Origin: Acridotheres tristis
Lineage: Eukaryota; Chordata; Aves; Passeriformes; Sturnidae
Length of the DNA stretch: 64,000 nucleotides
Direction: 5' to 3'
Assembly (NCBI GenBank): GCA_037013685.1
Contig: CM072896.1
Coordinates: forward strand, 12,721,444 to 12,785,443
Made by a program: the position numbers and the translations under genes. The notes under the pieces were generated by a model, which made no database searches, was not told the origin of the DNA, and saw only the letters and a list, made by a program, of their open reading frames with translations. Within the stretch, counting starts at the first letter, position 1; every line of letters starts with the position of its first letter. Below, piece by piece: positions 26,061 through 38,448 of the stretch.

Positions 26061-29000
26061 AGATCAAAACCATACCTGATTTTTCCCCCTCCACTTCAAG
26101 CAGTGGTTCATTTTCTCAAAACCTTTCACAACAGAGGTGTTCTGAACAGAAAAGGAAACATTCTGAAAATACTTTGCAGGGGTGATTTTTCTATTAGCAC
26201 AGTGTACCCAGCCCTAAGGATTAGTACATTCCACTGCTCCCGTGGGTGAATGCCAGCAGGCGCTCCAGTTCGTACAGCTGGGGAGTAGTACCTCTGCACA
26301 TATTTCCCTGAGCCTCTGTGAACCTCCTTAGTCCCAAACCAACACACAATACCTGATTTTGATTCCCCTTCGCAGTGGAGACCTTCAGAATGAGAAATCA
26401 GACTCAGAAACACTATCCTATAAAAGCACCAAAGTCAGATTTTAGTGTGCTGTGCTTTGTGTTCTCAGACATCTATAAGCTGCAGATACATTTGAAGTTC
26501 TAACAGTCAGCACTTGCAAAAGGAAAACAATGATTACTTCAGAACTAAAGCAATTTGATCTTTGTTGTGGAGCTGTTTAAATGCTGTAGTTACAACACAA
26601 CGAAATTCTCTGGTGAAGTATGACAAAATATTTCATTTCAGTTTTTCTCCCTCATATGACTGTCAGGTCACTACAGATAAACTAAAATAAAGGACAATTA
26701 AATGATTGGGCCAAAATTAGGAAGAATGTCTGTTGATCTACTGCTAAAAGGCCTTTTTTCAGTACAACACATAAAATCTTTACTGTAACAATTAACCTAG
26801 TTCTTAATTTATACCTAGTCATGTGTACTGCATCAAATGAGCAAGAGCACAGTTACAAAATAGTGAATACACTCAGGGAAATCTAAATGGAAGCCATTTT
26901 TTATGCTGATCTCACGCTTGAATTTACAGATTCTTCACAAAGCTTATCATAAAATATTCACAGAACTAGAAGAATATCAGGGTTAGTAAATTATTCACAG
27001 TCAAACGTTAACTTGAAGTAGCAGCCCTTTCTCTTCTTCAGAGCATCCATACACAGAGAACGAGTCACTGTGTAAAGCAAAGATCCATCTTACACATGGG
27101 ACCACCTTTGATTTGACCAACAATATTGCCCTACATTTCCTCTTCACTGGCAGAAATCAGAGGTTTGCTGCCAAGGTTCCCATCAGAGGCAGAATAGCAG
27201 CAGTAGAGATAACATCAATAAACAGCTGAAACAGAATGATTTTTCTATTTCCAATTCCTGTTCAAAATTTTAACCTGTTTTCTACTGGCTCCTGCATGCT
27301 GCCCGTTTCAAGACAAAGAAAGGTAATCAGGATTGCTTATCAAGAAATGCTACAAGAACTCACACAGATTGCCAGAACCCACCAGGAATTAGCTGAGGGA
27401 TTTTAATGAACTCTACAGCAAATTTCACTGTTTAAGGGGAAGAAATGATATGAGTTTAAATAAGTAAAATGTAAATTATTAATCATCATCATAATGAAAA
27501 AAGTCGAAATGTCAGAAAAAAACCACTGCAACAGGAGATTTATGAGGACAACAAAAGAAAATAAACAATTATTAGAAAAGTCGAGATTGTTAGTATTAGA
27601 AATTAGTTATTGCAATACAAGGGCTCAAAAATGATTGAGTCAGCAGGTGATCAAAAACATAAATGAATATTAAAATAATGAAGGACAATAAGTCAAGGTG
27701 AACTAACTGAAAATCAAGCCAGAATGATTTTAAGGCATTAGTAATGAAGAAAAGGGGACAGCTCCTCAGCAGGTAAAAATCCACCAAACCTATGCTAATT
27801 TAGACCAGCTAAGGTGCTGTCAGTAAACAGGAAAATCCTCACCTCTCACTCCTGGACCCGAACTGGAAGAAAGAAAAGGTGGCAATCACCCAGATGAATT
27901 TCTGCCAGGAGTACAGCATGCTAAAACTTTTCAGACAAATAATTTATTCACTCAGAAAAACAGTCAGGCCAGCCATGCCTATCTGCCAACTTGGACCTAA
28001 TTCACCAGGCAGCACTGGTCAAAAAAATTAAATTCAGAACACATGCAATTCTGAACCATTTTATTTCAATGTTTCTGAAAGTATTATTGAGATTTTCATA
28101 CAAAGTATTTTAACTGACAAAAATTAATGTCAGAAAGATGTTAAAAATCCATTTCAGGTTGGAAAAATGTTTCACTTGAGCTAAAATAATTTGGGGGAGT
28201 TCATTTTGTTCAGAAAATTGAAAATCCATTCTTTTCACAGCTCTGTAGCTTAGACCATTTATGGAGACTCATATTTGCTCTAATCTCAGAAACATCTAAT
28301 ATATAATCAAGACCTATATATTTCCAGTGTGTACAAATGATTACCCTTTAAACAATGCAGTATGCATAAATGGAAAACCCTACTCCAACAAATACACTTG
28401 TATTTATTTTAGGAATACGAATTCTTAAATAAATGAAAGACTTTGTAATGTGAACCATGAATAAACTTAGCATAAGATACCTCTACATATAGAGATACTT
28501 AGCAATGTAGACAAAATTATTACTGAAAAGTATTTTGCAAATTATAAAGCACGAAATTTACATATCACTTACGAATTTATTTGAATTTTTGAATTTATTA
28601 CTCACATCATACCATATAGTAATTCAGTTAAGGAATGTCTTTTCTAATTGGCAACACTATCAGAATGGCAGGTTTAATTTCATTTAAAGGCTTCAAACAA
28701 GAAGGGAATTAAAGCTGGCCATGGCTTTCCATAGGTGCTTACCTAAAGATTTTGACAAACTTCTCCAAAACACAGTGATAAAGTAATTACCTAATACAGG
28801 GCAAGCATAAGATTCTAAACTGTTGTTCCCTTAGAATCCCATGTACAAAGCTGAGTAAGAGGCTCATCTGGCCACAAAAAGGAGTTTTAGACAATAAAGA
28901 AATGGTGTGAGATAAAAATATGGACACTAGCTGTCCTGAGAGGAAGAGGGTCAGCAGTAGAATGAAACAAGTGTATCTTCTGTGTTCTACCCAGTATTTA

Positions 29001-31245
29001 TTTCTCTTCTCAAGCTCCCTGGTGAGCGTTGTGAGCAATACCATTGGCATCCAGAGCTGTAGATCCATATGAAATCTGGTGTGACTCACTAGAGATCTTG
29101 CCTCCAGTCTCTGGCTGCAAGAATCAAACTCTTCTATCACTAACATGACCTAAATCCTCAGCTACCACCTGACACATTCACAATCAATTTTGTCAGCTCC
29201 TTGGTAAAAGTGTGCCAGGTTTTTCTACCAGACACTGAAATATCTCAGATCAAACTTTGCCTTGACTCTATCACAGCGCCAGGGAAAAGTGTCCCAACAG
29301 AGAGGCTAAAGCAGGGAACCAACAACCCAGACTCTCTTCTCACTACTAACTACTTTACTATGTATTCCTGTACTTTTAACAGTAACATGCTTCATTTTTC
29401 AAAAGAAAATTGATTAAATGCTTATAAAGAATTCTGGGATTCTCTAAGGGAAATCATTACCAACATTCAATATTATTAGAAATAGCATGTAGAATAAGCT
29501 AAAGCAATCTATCTCAATTTAAGTCAATATACACATTTTTGTATCATCTCCCCAGCATAATCTCCCTGCTAACTGCTGGTAAATGACTGCTTTCTAAGAC
29601 TGGTTTAAAAAATGTTTCACACAATCAGAACTGCATCATGTGCATTTTAAACCAGACTAGAGCCAGAAGCAAACTCCAATTCCCCCCTCCCCTGCCTCAC
29701 CCAGTGAAGTCCACAGTAATGTACATTTTCAATTACTCTCCATTCAAAATTCAACAATTCAACAAACTGTCATATTAGGAACAATTGTAGCTCGTTGGCA
29801 AAACCTAACACTATTATTACACAGAAACTGTCAGCACAAAAATAGTGTCATTTCTCATTGAAAGAAATGTTCTTGTAGAGGTCCATCCAGCAGCAATGGA
29901 TGGTACAATTTACGCTATATGGTTTCTAAGCAGACTAAGGTCATTAAAATATAATTTTCAAGCAATCACTATCTCTACCTCAGAAAATATAGTAGTATCC
30001 AATATCTAATTATTATTCTGAAACATTCTACACTCTGTATCTTGGAAAAACATGAAAACTAACTTCTTTTCTATTCAAACATTGAATGTTTAATGTTATG
30101 ATAAATCAGACTGAACCGGAATTAATAACTACCAGGTGCAGAATATTATTATACTAATTCATAAAGCACAATTCACATTTTCCAGTATGATGAATTATCT
30201 TGCTAATGAGGGCTGCAATATAATAGAGCAGCTAACAGACAGATTCTTTAAAGTCATGCAATATAAGTTACTTCCCACTCAGTTACTTAGTTTAATCAGG
30301 TAAAGTATTATTGTATTACATTTCCAAGTTCCTTGGGGAGATAGTGTCTCTTTTGATGGAAAGCAAGGTTACTTTAGAATAACAGACCATCTTAATCAAC
30401 TGAGGACATCACCTAAATTGTCTCATGGTTTCTACAAGTTTGGGAATACAACAAGCAATTACTAACAGTCAGCTGATGGGTGGTAACTTGGAGAATCACT
30501 GCCTGCACAGTTACTGCTTCTAACTCCACAGTAAACAGAATATAATATGAGATTATTTCATAAAAAGAAAGGTAAATTGTCTCTGGTATACTCTGTCCAT
30601 AACCACAGAAGGGTTGACCCCCCACTTCTTGTTTACATGGCTGGACTCTGTATTTATTTTATTCAAAATGAGAACAAGGTAGGAAAAAGATTGGCCAGAA
30701 TCTCAGACAGATGCATTCCCTGTCTTAGACTTTGGGAAAGGCCAAATCACATGCTGGGAGTGGGACAAAATAGCACATGATTTAGCATAGCATTTTATGT
30801 GATCAAAACAAAAATTCTACCTCAGGACTGTGTGCAAAGTTTGCAACTGGATATGATGGCACTGTTCAATATGTGATTGACATCATGTGATGTTGTAAAT
30901 TTTCACATGGAAGGATACCAGAATTAATGAAAGCCAGCTGGATAATAGCCAGGGTGCACTGTTGTACACATCACAGCACAGTTCTGTTCCTAAATCAGTG
31001 AGACTTGATTGTATTTTTCAATTTCCGTGAATCCCAAGCTGCAAGCTACACTGCTGTCTGCTGAAAGACACTAAGAAATGTTTCCAACAACCCTAGCAAA
31101 TGAAAACCACAATACTCTGCACAGCTCTTTTCTGCTAATGCAGTCCCAGTCACATCTGGTGCTCCTTTTATCCTAAAACAAAGATAAATTCATATGTGAG
31201 AACAAAGAGATATCCATGTCATTTGGTGTTATTTTACAAAAGAGA
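26061..31245. other. Unique non-coding DNA, no gene seen
   Basis: Mostly AT-rich; the parts near 28030-28640 and 30000-30300 are extremely so. The longest open frame (28787-29146, minus, 119 codons) has no recognisable motif. No transposon was recognised. The stretch 30100-30300 has the texture of a conserved non-coding element. Confidence 0.5.
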
Positions 31246-31758
31246 AAAAAAAAAGAAAAAACAACAAAACCTTTCTGGTTTTCCCATGTCAGCAATCAGA
31301 GCTTTAAATCCATGAAAGGAGATTTGCATTCATTATTTAACCACAAGGCAAGACAATATTTTTAAAAAGCATCCAAGATTGACTAAACTTCCCCTTGAGT
31401 CTCCTTTCAGACACATCTTCTGCAACCCCTCAGACTACAAACATCCAAACATCCCCCTAGAAAAATGCATCTGCCAGGTTTTAAGACCTCTGCAATGCAC
31501 CTTATTAGCATATTATTTTCCTAGCCCGCCTCCAATCAATAATACTTACCTTTCTCTTACAGCATTTGATAGTTCTTAATCCATCCTACCATATCTCACT
31601 CAGCCTGCAGCCCTGGATGTGTCCTGATTTCAGAGCTTGTCATCCCTGAACATACCTCAGATAATTGTTTGATTCTCTTCCTAAATCCACCTGCAATTTT
31701 GGATACTGGCATTGCAAAAAAAAAAAAAAAAAAAACAAGAAAAAAAAAAGAAAAAAAG
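31246..31758. repeat. Two poly-A tracts with unique DNA between
   Basis: A-rich tracts occupy about 31246-31270 and 31716-31758 (20 A, a CAAG break, then further A-runs). The roughly 440 bases between them are unique and carry no AATAAA just before the second tract, so this does not look like a processed retrocopy. Confidence 0.8.
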
Positions 31759-31824
31759 GAATTTCTTTAGCTTCAAAACTGCTGTTATTAATTATTACCA
31801 TGGAAAATGTTATTTAGTGACTTA

Positions 31825-31893
31825 GGGCCCGATCCTGTTCCCATGGAAGTCAGTTGCAGGACTCCCATTGCCTTCAGAGAAAGTAGGATCAGG
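31825..31893. repeat. Old palindromic interspersed repeat
   Basis: The left arm starts GGCCCGATCCTGTTCCC and the right arm ends with its approximate reverse complement, around AGTAGGATCAGG. The middle holds a CTCCCATTG word and degraded GAAGTCA- and CTTCA-like words. Motifs of the type GGCCTGATCCTG and ACTCCCATTGACTTCAATGGGAG are common in reptile and bird genomes as very old MITE-like or SINE-like dispersed repeats. The inverted symmetry is read directly; the family assignment is from memory and unnamed. Confidence 0.5.
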
Positions 31894-32654
31894 TTTTAAC
31901 TTCCAAAGGCTTAAATACATCATTACTAGAGTTTGAATGGACTTTACAGAATATTTTTGCTTAACTCAGGAATCCTATAAGAGATCAGAACATTCAAATG
32001 CTGAACTCTGTTGCTGAGACACTTGACATTGGGAGAAGGCTGGAGGTTTTTTTACTTCTGCACTCTGGTGTGTGTCAGTGCAAATGCTGCAGAAAGTGCT
32101 GAAAATAAAACTGCTGCAGGTAACTCCTGATGCACAGCTTGGTACTGGGCAGAGTTTCTCATAAACACTGCAAGACAACCTGAGTAATCTAAGAATGAAG
32201 GAAATGCGGTGATGGGGTAGAAATTTTTGACATTACATGAGTCTGGAGCGAGATTCTAAATCCATTCTCAAACTTTTGCTTGTTCTGTAGAAATCATCAC
32301 AAGCAAGGCAATACAATAAAAATGGCATTACTCTCCCACCAAATTAAGAGAGAAATACTTAATATACAAACATTCAGGTCATATTATTATTGACTTTTGC
32401 AGCATGAAGATTTAAGTTTTGTTCTGTTCTGGAAAATCATTACTCACATGCTTGTTCAACTGTGTGCACCTCTGTGCCCCACTGAATTCAAATGTGAAGT
32501 TAGGTATATGTATAATTATGTTTAGGATTATCACTTTGACTTTAAGCTCCCTAGGCCAGGCTGTGTATACATCGTTATCCATTACAAAGTAGAGTTTCTA
32601 GTAGCAAGTAATGCTCTGATAGTTCTGTGCTGAATTATACAGCTCATGATAAGG
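31894..32654. other. Unique non-coding DNA, no gene seen
   Basis: AT-rich spacer between the old palindromic repeat and a CR1 copy. Nothing recognised. Confidence 0.55.
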
Positions 32655-33213
32655 AAAATCACAGAATCACAAATTCTGCGTTGGAAGAGACACACAAAGA
32701 TAATCAAGTCCAACTCCTGGCCCTGCTCAGCACCATCCCCAAGAGTCACACCATGTGCCCGAGAGCATTGCCCAAACCCTTCTTGAGCCCTGCCAGGCTT
32801 GGTGCTGTGACCACTGCCCTGGGGAGCTGTTCCAGTGCCCAACCACCCTCTGGGGGAAGAACTTTTTCCTGATGTCCAACCTAAACCTTCCCTCAGCTCC
32901 TGTCAGTGTCAGCACAGAGCAGAGATCAGTGCCTGCCCCTCCTCTTCCCCTCGGGAGGAAGCTGTACCTGCACTGAGGTCTCCCCTCAGTCTCCTCCAGG
33001 CTGAGCAGACCCAGTGCCCTCAGCTGCTCCTCACACAGCCTCCCCTCAAGGTCCTTCACCATTCACAGCCCTCCTCTGGATGCTCTCTAATAGTTTTGTA
33101 TCTTTCCCACATTGTGGTGCCCAAAGCTGCCCCCAGACCCGAGGTGAGGCTGCCCCAGCCCAGAGCAGAGCGGGACAATCCCCTCCCTTGCCTGGCTGTG
33201 ATGCTGTGCCTCA
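32655..33213 (-). mobile_element. CR1 LINE, 5'-truncated copy A (minus strand)
   Basis: The low-coordinate end is the element's 3' end: read on the minus strand it finishes with TGATTCTGTGATT, the CR1-type 8-bp tail. Translated on the minus strand it gives the CR1 ORF2 C-terminus, including GRFRLDIRKKFFPQRVVGHWN (split here as GRFRLDIRKKFF and PQRVVGHWN), a hallmark of avian CR1. The reverse transcriptase core is missing, so the copy is inert. The 5' truncation is at about 33213, where similarity to the other long CR1 copy stops. No clear target-site duplication is visible, as is usual for CR1. Its 500 bp at 32712-33211 match 59906-60405 with only three differences (32754, 33135, 33171). Confidence 0.92.
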
Positions 33214-35752
33214 TACATCCCAATAAAGAACATGAATTCTGGTCTCATATTATCATTATTGTTGTGTTTATTTTTAAACTATAAGGACTTTCCACACTAA
33301 GTTACTCAACTGCTTAAATTTGTCCCTGGGTGAAACATGTGAGATTTGATTTGCATTACAGATCTATTTTGTATGGTTTGAATTATATCTGGTGGCTGCA
33401 CATTTAGATTCCAGTTTGGCAATCAGAGTCACATGTGCTGACATGTAAATTTACACAGGCTTAAGCCAGAATCTCCTTTTTTGGCAAAAGCCAACATCTG
33501 ATCCCCTTTCCCACAAGCACCAATACAAGTAAAACCCCTCTGGGTTCCGTGGAAACTACTTAAGCCTTATATTGCTTAGAGATAGCTACCAGCATTACAG
33601 AATCTAGAATGTTGAGGGTATATCTACACCAGCATTCTGTTTCAAATTCAAAATTCATTTTTCTACGTTGTTATCCCCATTCACCTCATTTTGCCTCATA
33701 TTGCAGGGCACTCTCAGGCTGCACAGTCCCCTGGATGAAACCTGAGGCATCTCCTGTGTCCCTGCTGCTAAAATGCATTCAGCTCATGGGACCTGGAGAG
33801 ACAGGCAGTCTGACTGAAATACCCAGCCCTTGTGATGAGCATTGGGGCCCTACCTGTATCACTCCACAGATCAGATTTTACTTTCAGAGCTCACCAGAAC
33901 ACTTAGGCATTCATTCAGTTCCCTATCACATTCATATTCCTCTGTATGAGGACTTATATTGAAGTTTCCTCTAAACATGAGGACTGATTAGAGGGTACAC
34001 AAGGATGAGCCTAAACATTCAGTTGTAGAGGTATTATTTCTTTCATACTTCAATTTCAAACTCCTCTGCAAAGATATAACTAAAAACTGGTGGAAAAGTT
34101 AACGAGCACTACATTAGTTTGTGATAAACTGAACACAGCTTTGCTCTAAATTTCTGGGGTTTCTTTGTGTTTAGCAACAACTGTAACAAGTACCATTGCA
34201 GCCTTTCTACTAGCAGTGTAAATGTATGGTTGATGATGTCCCTTAAACCAGCAGTTCTCATACCATGACACCTCTGAGGAAATCTGAATCAGAACATCCT
34301 TTTCACTCACTCCTCTCAATCTTTGTGGCAATTTGCAAAGCCCAATTTGTCCTTTTGTTCAGTTTCACTAATCCAAGATGAAGATCTTAAAATCTCCCAA
34401 GAGGCCTTTAATTAATGACTGACGAATACACAAACACTCTCACTCAGACTGACACTGGAAGTTAACAAATATATCTGCAGTCCCTCAGGATTTATCAACA
34501 GTCTTTTCTTCAGTTGCAGCTTGCTGAGCTGCTGCTTATTTGCCCTCCAAGCATTTTGGTTCAATGTGGCCAGAATGCCTTCTCCTTCTTCAAACATTGA
34601 TATAACTTCATGAAGGAAAACAATTAGGTTTTAGTTCACTTTTCTGTTCTACTTGTTAAGGAAGCACATCAAGTACATCCACAGTAAAGACATGTACTCT
34701 CCAGTACATTTAGAACTCAAGCTTCAGCTCTTAAAATGCTTTCTCAGGAAAACCCTTTTTTCTATCCCTTTTCGAAGTACATATCACCCCAGATATGGAA
34801 AGACAGGCCAATGACTCATACAAAAATGGAAAGATAATTTGTGTATTTCCCACTGCATCATAGATGTGAATTCAGTGTCTACAGCCACTCTGCCACATCA
34901 TTATGCATGCACGTGATGACTTTCTTGACATCTGCATTAGTTGTGTTAACAGAGATGTCAGAGAAATGCATTCTTGTAGAGTGCTGCTGACAGGATCAGA
35001 ATGTCGTTGCTAATGCTTCTCCTTCCTTCACACGGTTCAGCAAAGCTGTTTGTGTTTATAACAAAAAAATAATCGATTTATAATATATCTCTAATCCCTC
35101 TTTTTTTTATAGAAGCTCACATCAGTAAGCAAGGTAATGAATATTTTAATAGGCTGTAGTTGGTGTTTGGAACATGCTACTTATTTACAGGGATCCCACT
35201 CAGGAGCACAGTGGGAGCATCAATGCAAATGGCAACCTTCTCCCCCTGGTAGGCTCAGCCCAGAACTGCTCTGTGCACTAAGGGGAACAGGTCCCTAATA
35301 TGATGCCCAAGAAAGGGACCAAACCACGTAATACTCACTTCACTGCTATCACAATTTACCACAGAAAAACCACATAAGTGGGTTTATAAAGCAGCAGCAA
35401 GATCCTACAGAATAAATCTTTATCACCTTATTCAGCATGACCTGAAGAAGCAGAGGGCATTAAGTAAAGGAGGAATATCTAAAGCAGTGTGGGATCTGCC
35501 ATGCATAAAAGCAAAATACTGTTGCAGTAAGTAACACTTAGTGACTAAGCTGGGCAAGTGAGGTAAAGAAAGGCTCCAAGATACTGCAAACCTGATTCAT
35601 CCTGTGCCTCCATTCAGTGGGATTTGTAACACAGCACTTTTCCTTTAGCTTCATGGGTACCACATCAATCTGGGCTTCTTCAGAAGAATGTTTCATTTCT
35701 CAGAAACTGCTCATGGGGAAAAGATTATTCGCAAGCTTGCCTAAAAGCTGGG
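33214..35752. other. Unique non-coding DNA, no gene seen
   Basis: Moderately AT-rich. The open frame at 33609-33962 (117 codons, plus) has no recognisable domain or splice context. Nothing else was recognised. Confidence 0.55.
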
Positions 35753-35898
35753 AAAAAAAAAAAAAAAAAACAACAAAAAAACAAAAACCAAAACCCAAAA
35801 ACTGTGTGGGTATTCTTTTAAAACAAAAACCCAAAAAGCCAAAAAAACCCCTACAAACCCCTAACAAAAAACACGCATACACACATACACACAAAAAT
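35753..35898. repeat. A/C-rich low-complexity tract
   Basis: An 18-base A-run passes into CAACAAAA-, CAAAAACC- and CCCAAAAA-type units, interrupted at about 35801-35820 by a short unique piece, and ends in a CACA-rich segment (35871-35893). The frames open across it code for runs of Lys and Pro, or Phe and Gly, and are artefacts. Confidence 0.9.
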
Positions 35899-36638
35899 AA
35901 GTGAAAAACCTGTAATTACTTCATAGCAGCTAGTATAAGTAACAATACTGAACAAATTGCAGTGATTACAAAATCCTCTATAAATATGGGTAGCACTATT
36001 CTTGACAATAATTAGTGTACAGCATCTTCTCAATAGTATCATGATTAATATTTATTCTGATGTCGTTTTTGTTCTGGGAGATAGGAGGGGAGAAGGGGAA
36101 GGGAGACAACATTCTAAGAGAGCTGAGTATGTTTGAGAAGCAGAACCAAAATAAAAAAAAATCTGCTTTATTTTGCTGCTTACTGTCATTTCCCCTCCCC
36201 TCAAAAAGGCAATGCAAATGGTGCTTTACTGGTTTTAAAAGTAAAGACAGAAATTATGTGGAGTTGGGACTGCTGAATTATTCATGAGTTCTGATTGAAT
36301 GGGATCATTATCTCTGGCCTTACAAGCTAATAAATACTGTCTAATGCCTGGGTACTGTTTTGATCTAATAGTGTCAGAGAAAAAAAAAAGACAAAAAAAA
36401 GACTTCTTTTTTGCAAGCTAGAGCCTAAATTAGGGAGGAGCTCCCTGATGAGCTCATTGCAGGAAAGCCATGGGGTTTTTTTCCCTTCCATTGACTACAA
36501 GGTTCACTTTGCAGCTCTCAGTCTCATTTGCTGCAAAGGCATTTTAACTTGGGCGTGAGGTTAAGATGTTGCTCAGTGGTATCTACACAATTACTCATAA
36601 ATTCTTATTCCTTTCTTATCCTCAGTAGTCTTATCCTT

Positions 36639-36653
36639 CCCCCGCCCCGCCCC
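36639..36653. promoter_or_regulatory. Clustered GC boxes (Sp/KLF-type)
   Basis: The 15-base word CCCCCGCCCCGCCCC reads GGGGCGGGGCGGGGG on the minus strand, two overlapping matches to the Sp1/KLF GC-box. It is isolated in AT-rich, CpG-poor DNA with no CpG island, so a promoter role is uncertain. Confidence 0.35.
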
Positions 36654-38428
36654 AAGGCTTTCCTTTTTTTCTTGCACCTTGCAGTAGAAAATACCCAAAA
36701 CCAGAGTACTTTCAGAGGCAGACAGAGCACAGGAAATGATTATGCTATCTAATCATCTGCCTGTCAGCAGTCAAATAATCTTAAATTACATTGTTCTGTG
36801 ATTTATTTCAGGATTGATTGTCCTGAGTCTATACTCACTTGATTTAATATCACAAACAAAACATTTTGTATAGAACTTGAATTAAGGTTTTGCTCAGAGA
36901 GCTATCAAAAAAGAAGAGGAATTTGTTAGAGTACAATACAAAACAATATTTATTGATAATATTTGAAACAACAATAACAAAAAAAATAATGGTTCAAAAC
37001 CCACATAATTAAAATTAAAGCCAAGGTATTTCATTGGATTGTTTTCCATATGCTTTCTTGAGGATTACTTTTAGAACAAGACTTGTTTCAATAAGAGGAA
37101 ATAATTAGGATATTATTACAAGTTTAAAAACCCCTCATAATTAGATAGGGATTAGTAACTTCGTTTTCATATGATTAACACAATAAAACCCATTTTTCCC
37201 CAAAGTAATCTGAGGCCTATTAAGCAACATGAGATCATATATCAAGGGGCCTTTTAGTAATTCAGCAGTTTGTAACATTTACGCAGACTGAGAGTCTTCC
37301 ACAAAACAGCTGGCTTCTTTCTATCAAAAAACCCAGGGTTTTGGTCACATTTATTCCGAGGTCTAACACAGTCCTTGGAATCATAATATTTAATTAAGGA
37401 TGTTTTTTTAACACCAGTTAGAACTGTGTGAACAGCTAGGAGGAAAGTGTGAACAGTTTCTCAAATTGTGTATAAGCAATGGAGCTCTCTGATCTTCTTA
37501 ATCTAGCATAGAAGGATGCACCTCGTACATCTGGATTTTAAGGAGTATCTCCTAATAATTGGCACATTTAAGCTTAAAAGTGTCCAGTTTTATGGTATTT
37601 TGTTAGTCTAGTAATGTTAAATGCTTAGCTCCACAATGATAACTAGGCTAAATATGAAGGAAATTATTGACACAATTACCATTTGCACACACAGCTCATA
37701 AACAATAAGTAATAAAGAACAGATGTGACATAAATTTAGGTTTGTGGGTCTATTCAGTGGGATAATTCTGCAAACATTACCTTTTGAGTCAGCCTTTTTA
37801 GTGCTTTCATCTGCAGTGAAAATACAAAACTGTTCCTTTTGCTGTTATTAAGTAGGAACGTGTTCACCCGTCCTGGCTTTTCCACATTTTCTGCATACGA
37901 TGCCAGTCCCTGCAGCCAATGAGACCTTGAGACAATGGCCATTATCTGTCACACTTCTGGACCAAAATAACAAATAATATGCCTGGAGGTGCTGCATTTT
38001 GTGACTGCTAGTTTCCCTGCATGGCATATGCCTAGATAGACTCAGATGAGAGGTGATTGCACAAAACTGTGATTGTGAGATGACTTAGCAGAACCCGTGA
38101 TGATGTCCTAATGGCCTCCTGCCGAGGGGAACAGGGGTAATTGTTTGTCAGAGGAAGGAACACATCTGTAAGGAGGCATCCTCTGCAAACCAGGCAGCCA
38201 TGTGGAAAAAAGAGAGGAAGAATCACAATGCAGCAGGGCTGCATTCAAGTCTAATAAAATGAATAACAAAGAGGCGAAAAATGAAAGAAAATTACCAGAT
38301 TAAAAACCTGTTAATGGTGGGCTCTGGGTTAAAAAATAAACAAGTCACCTCCAGACAACATAGTTCTTTTAAAATTATTAATTTAAATTCTGTGACTCCC
38401 AGCAAGGAAAGCTAGTGCAACAAACCCA

Positions 38429-38448
38429 GGGAATGCAAATGCATTCCC
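38429..38448. promoter_or_regulatory. 20-bp palindrome with octamer and paired GGAATG
   Basis: GGGAATGCA (38429-38437) is the exact reverse complement of TGCATTCCC (38440-38448), with AA between. The centre contains ATGCAAAT, the POU octamer (38433-38440). Each arm holds GGAATG/CATTCC, the core of TEAD-type (MCAT) sites. The symmetry is exact; factor binding is inference from motif knowledge. Confidence 0.4.

Noticed and set aside
31380..31758. Processed retrocopy ending in the poly-A at 31716
   Set aside because: No AATAAA-type signal in the 30 bases before the run, no coding similarity upstream and no target-site duplication seen.
32835..33284. 149-codon plus-strand frame, and its 194-codon counterpart on the minus strand at 59698-60282
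   Set aside because: Both are antisense translations of the CR1 copies. They look alike only because the CR1 DNA is the same.
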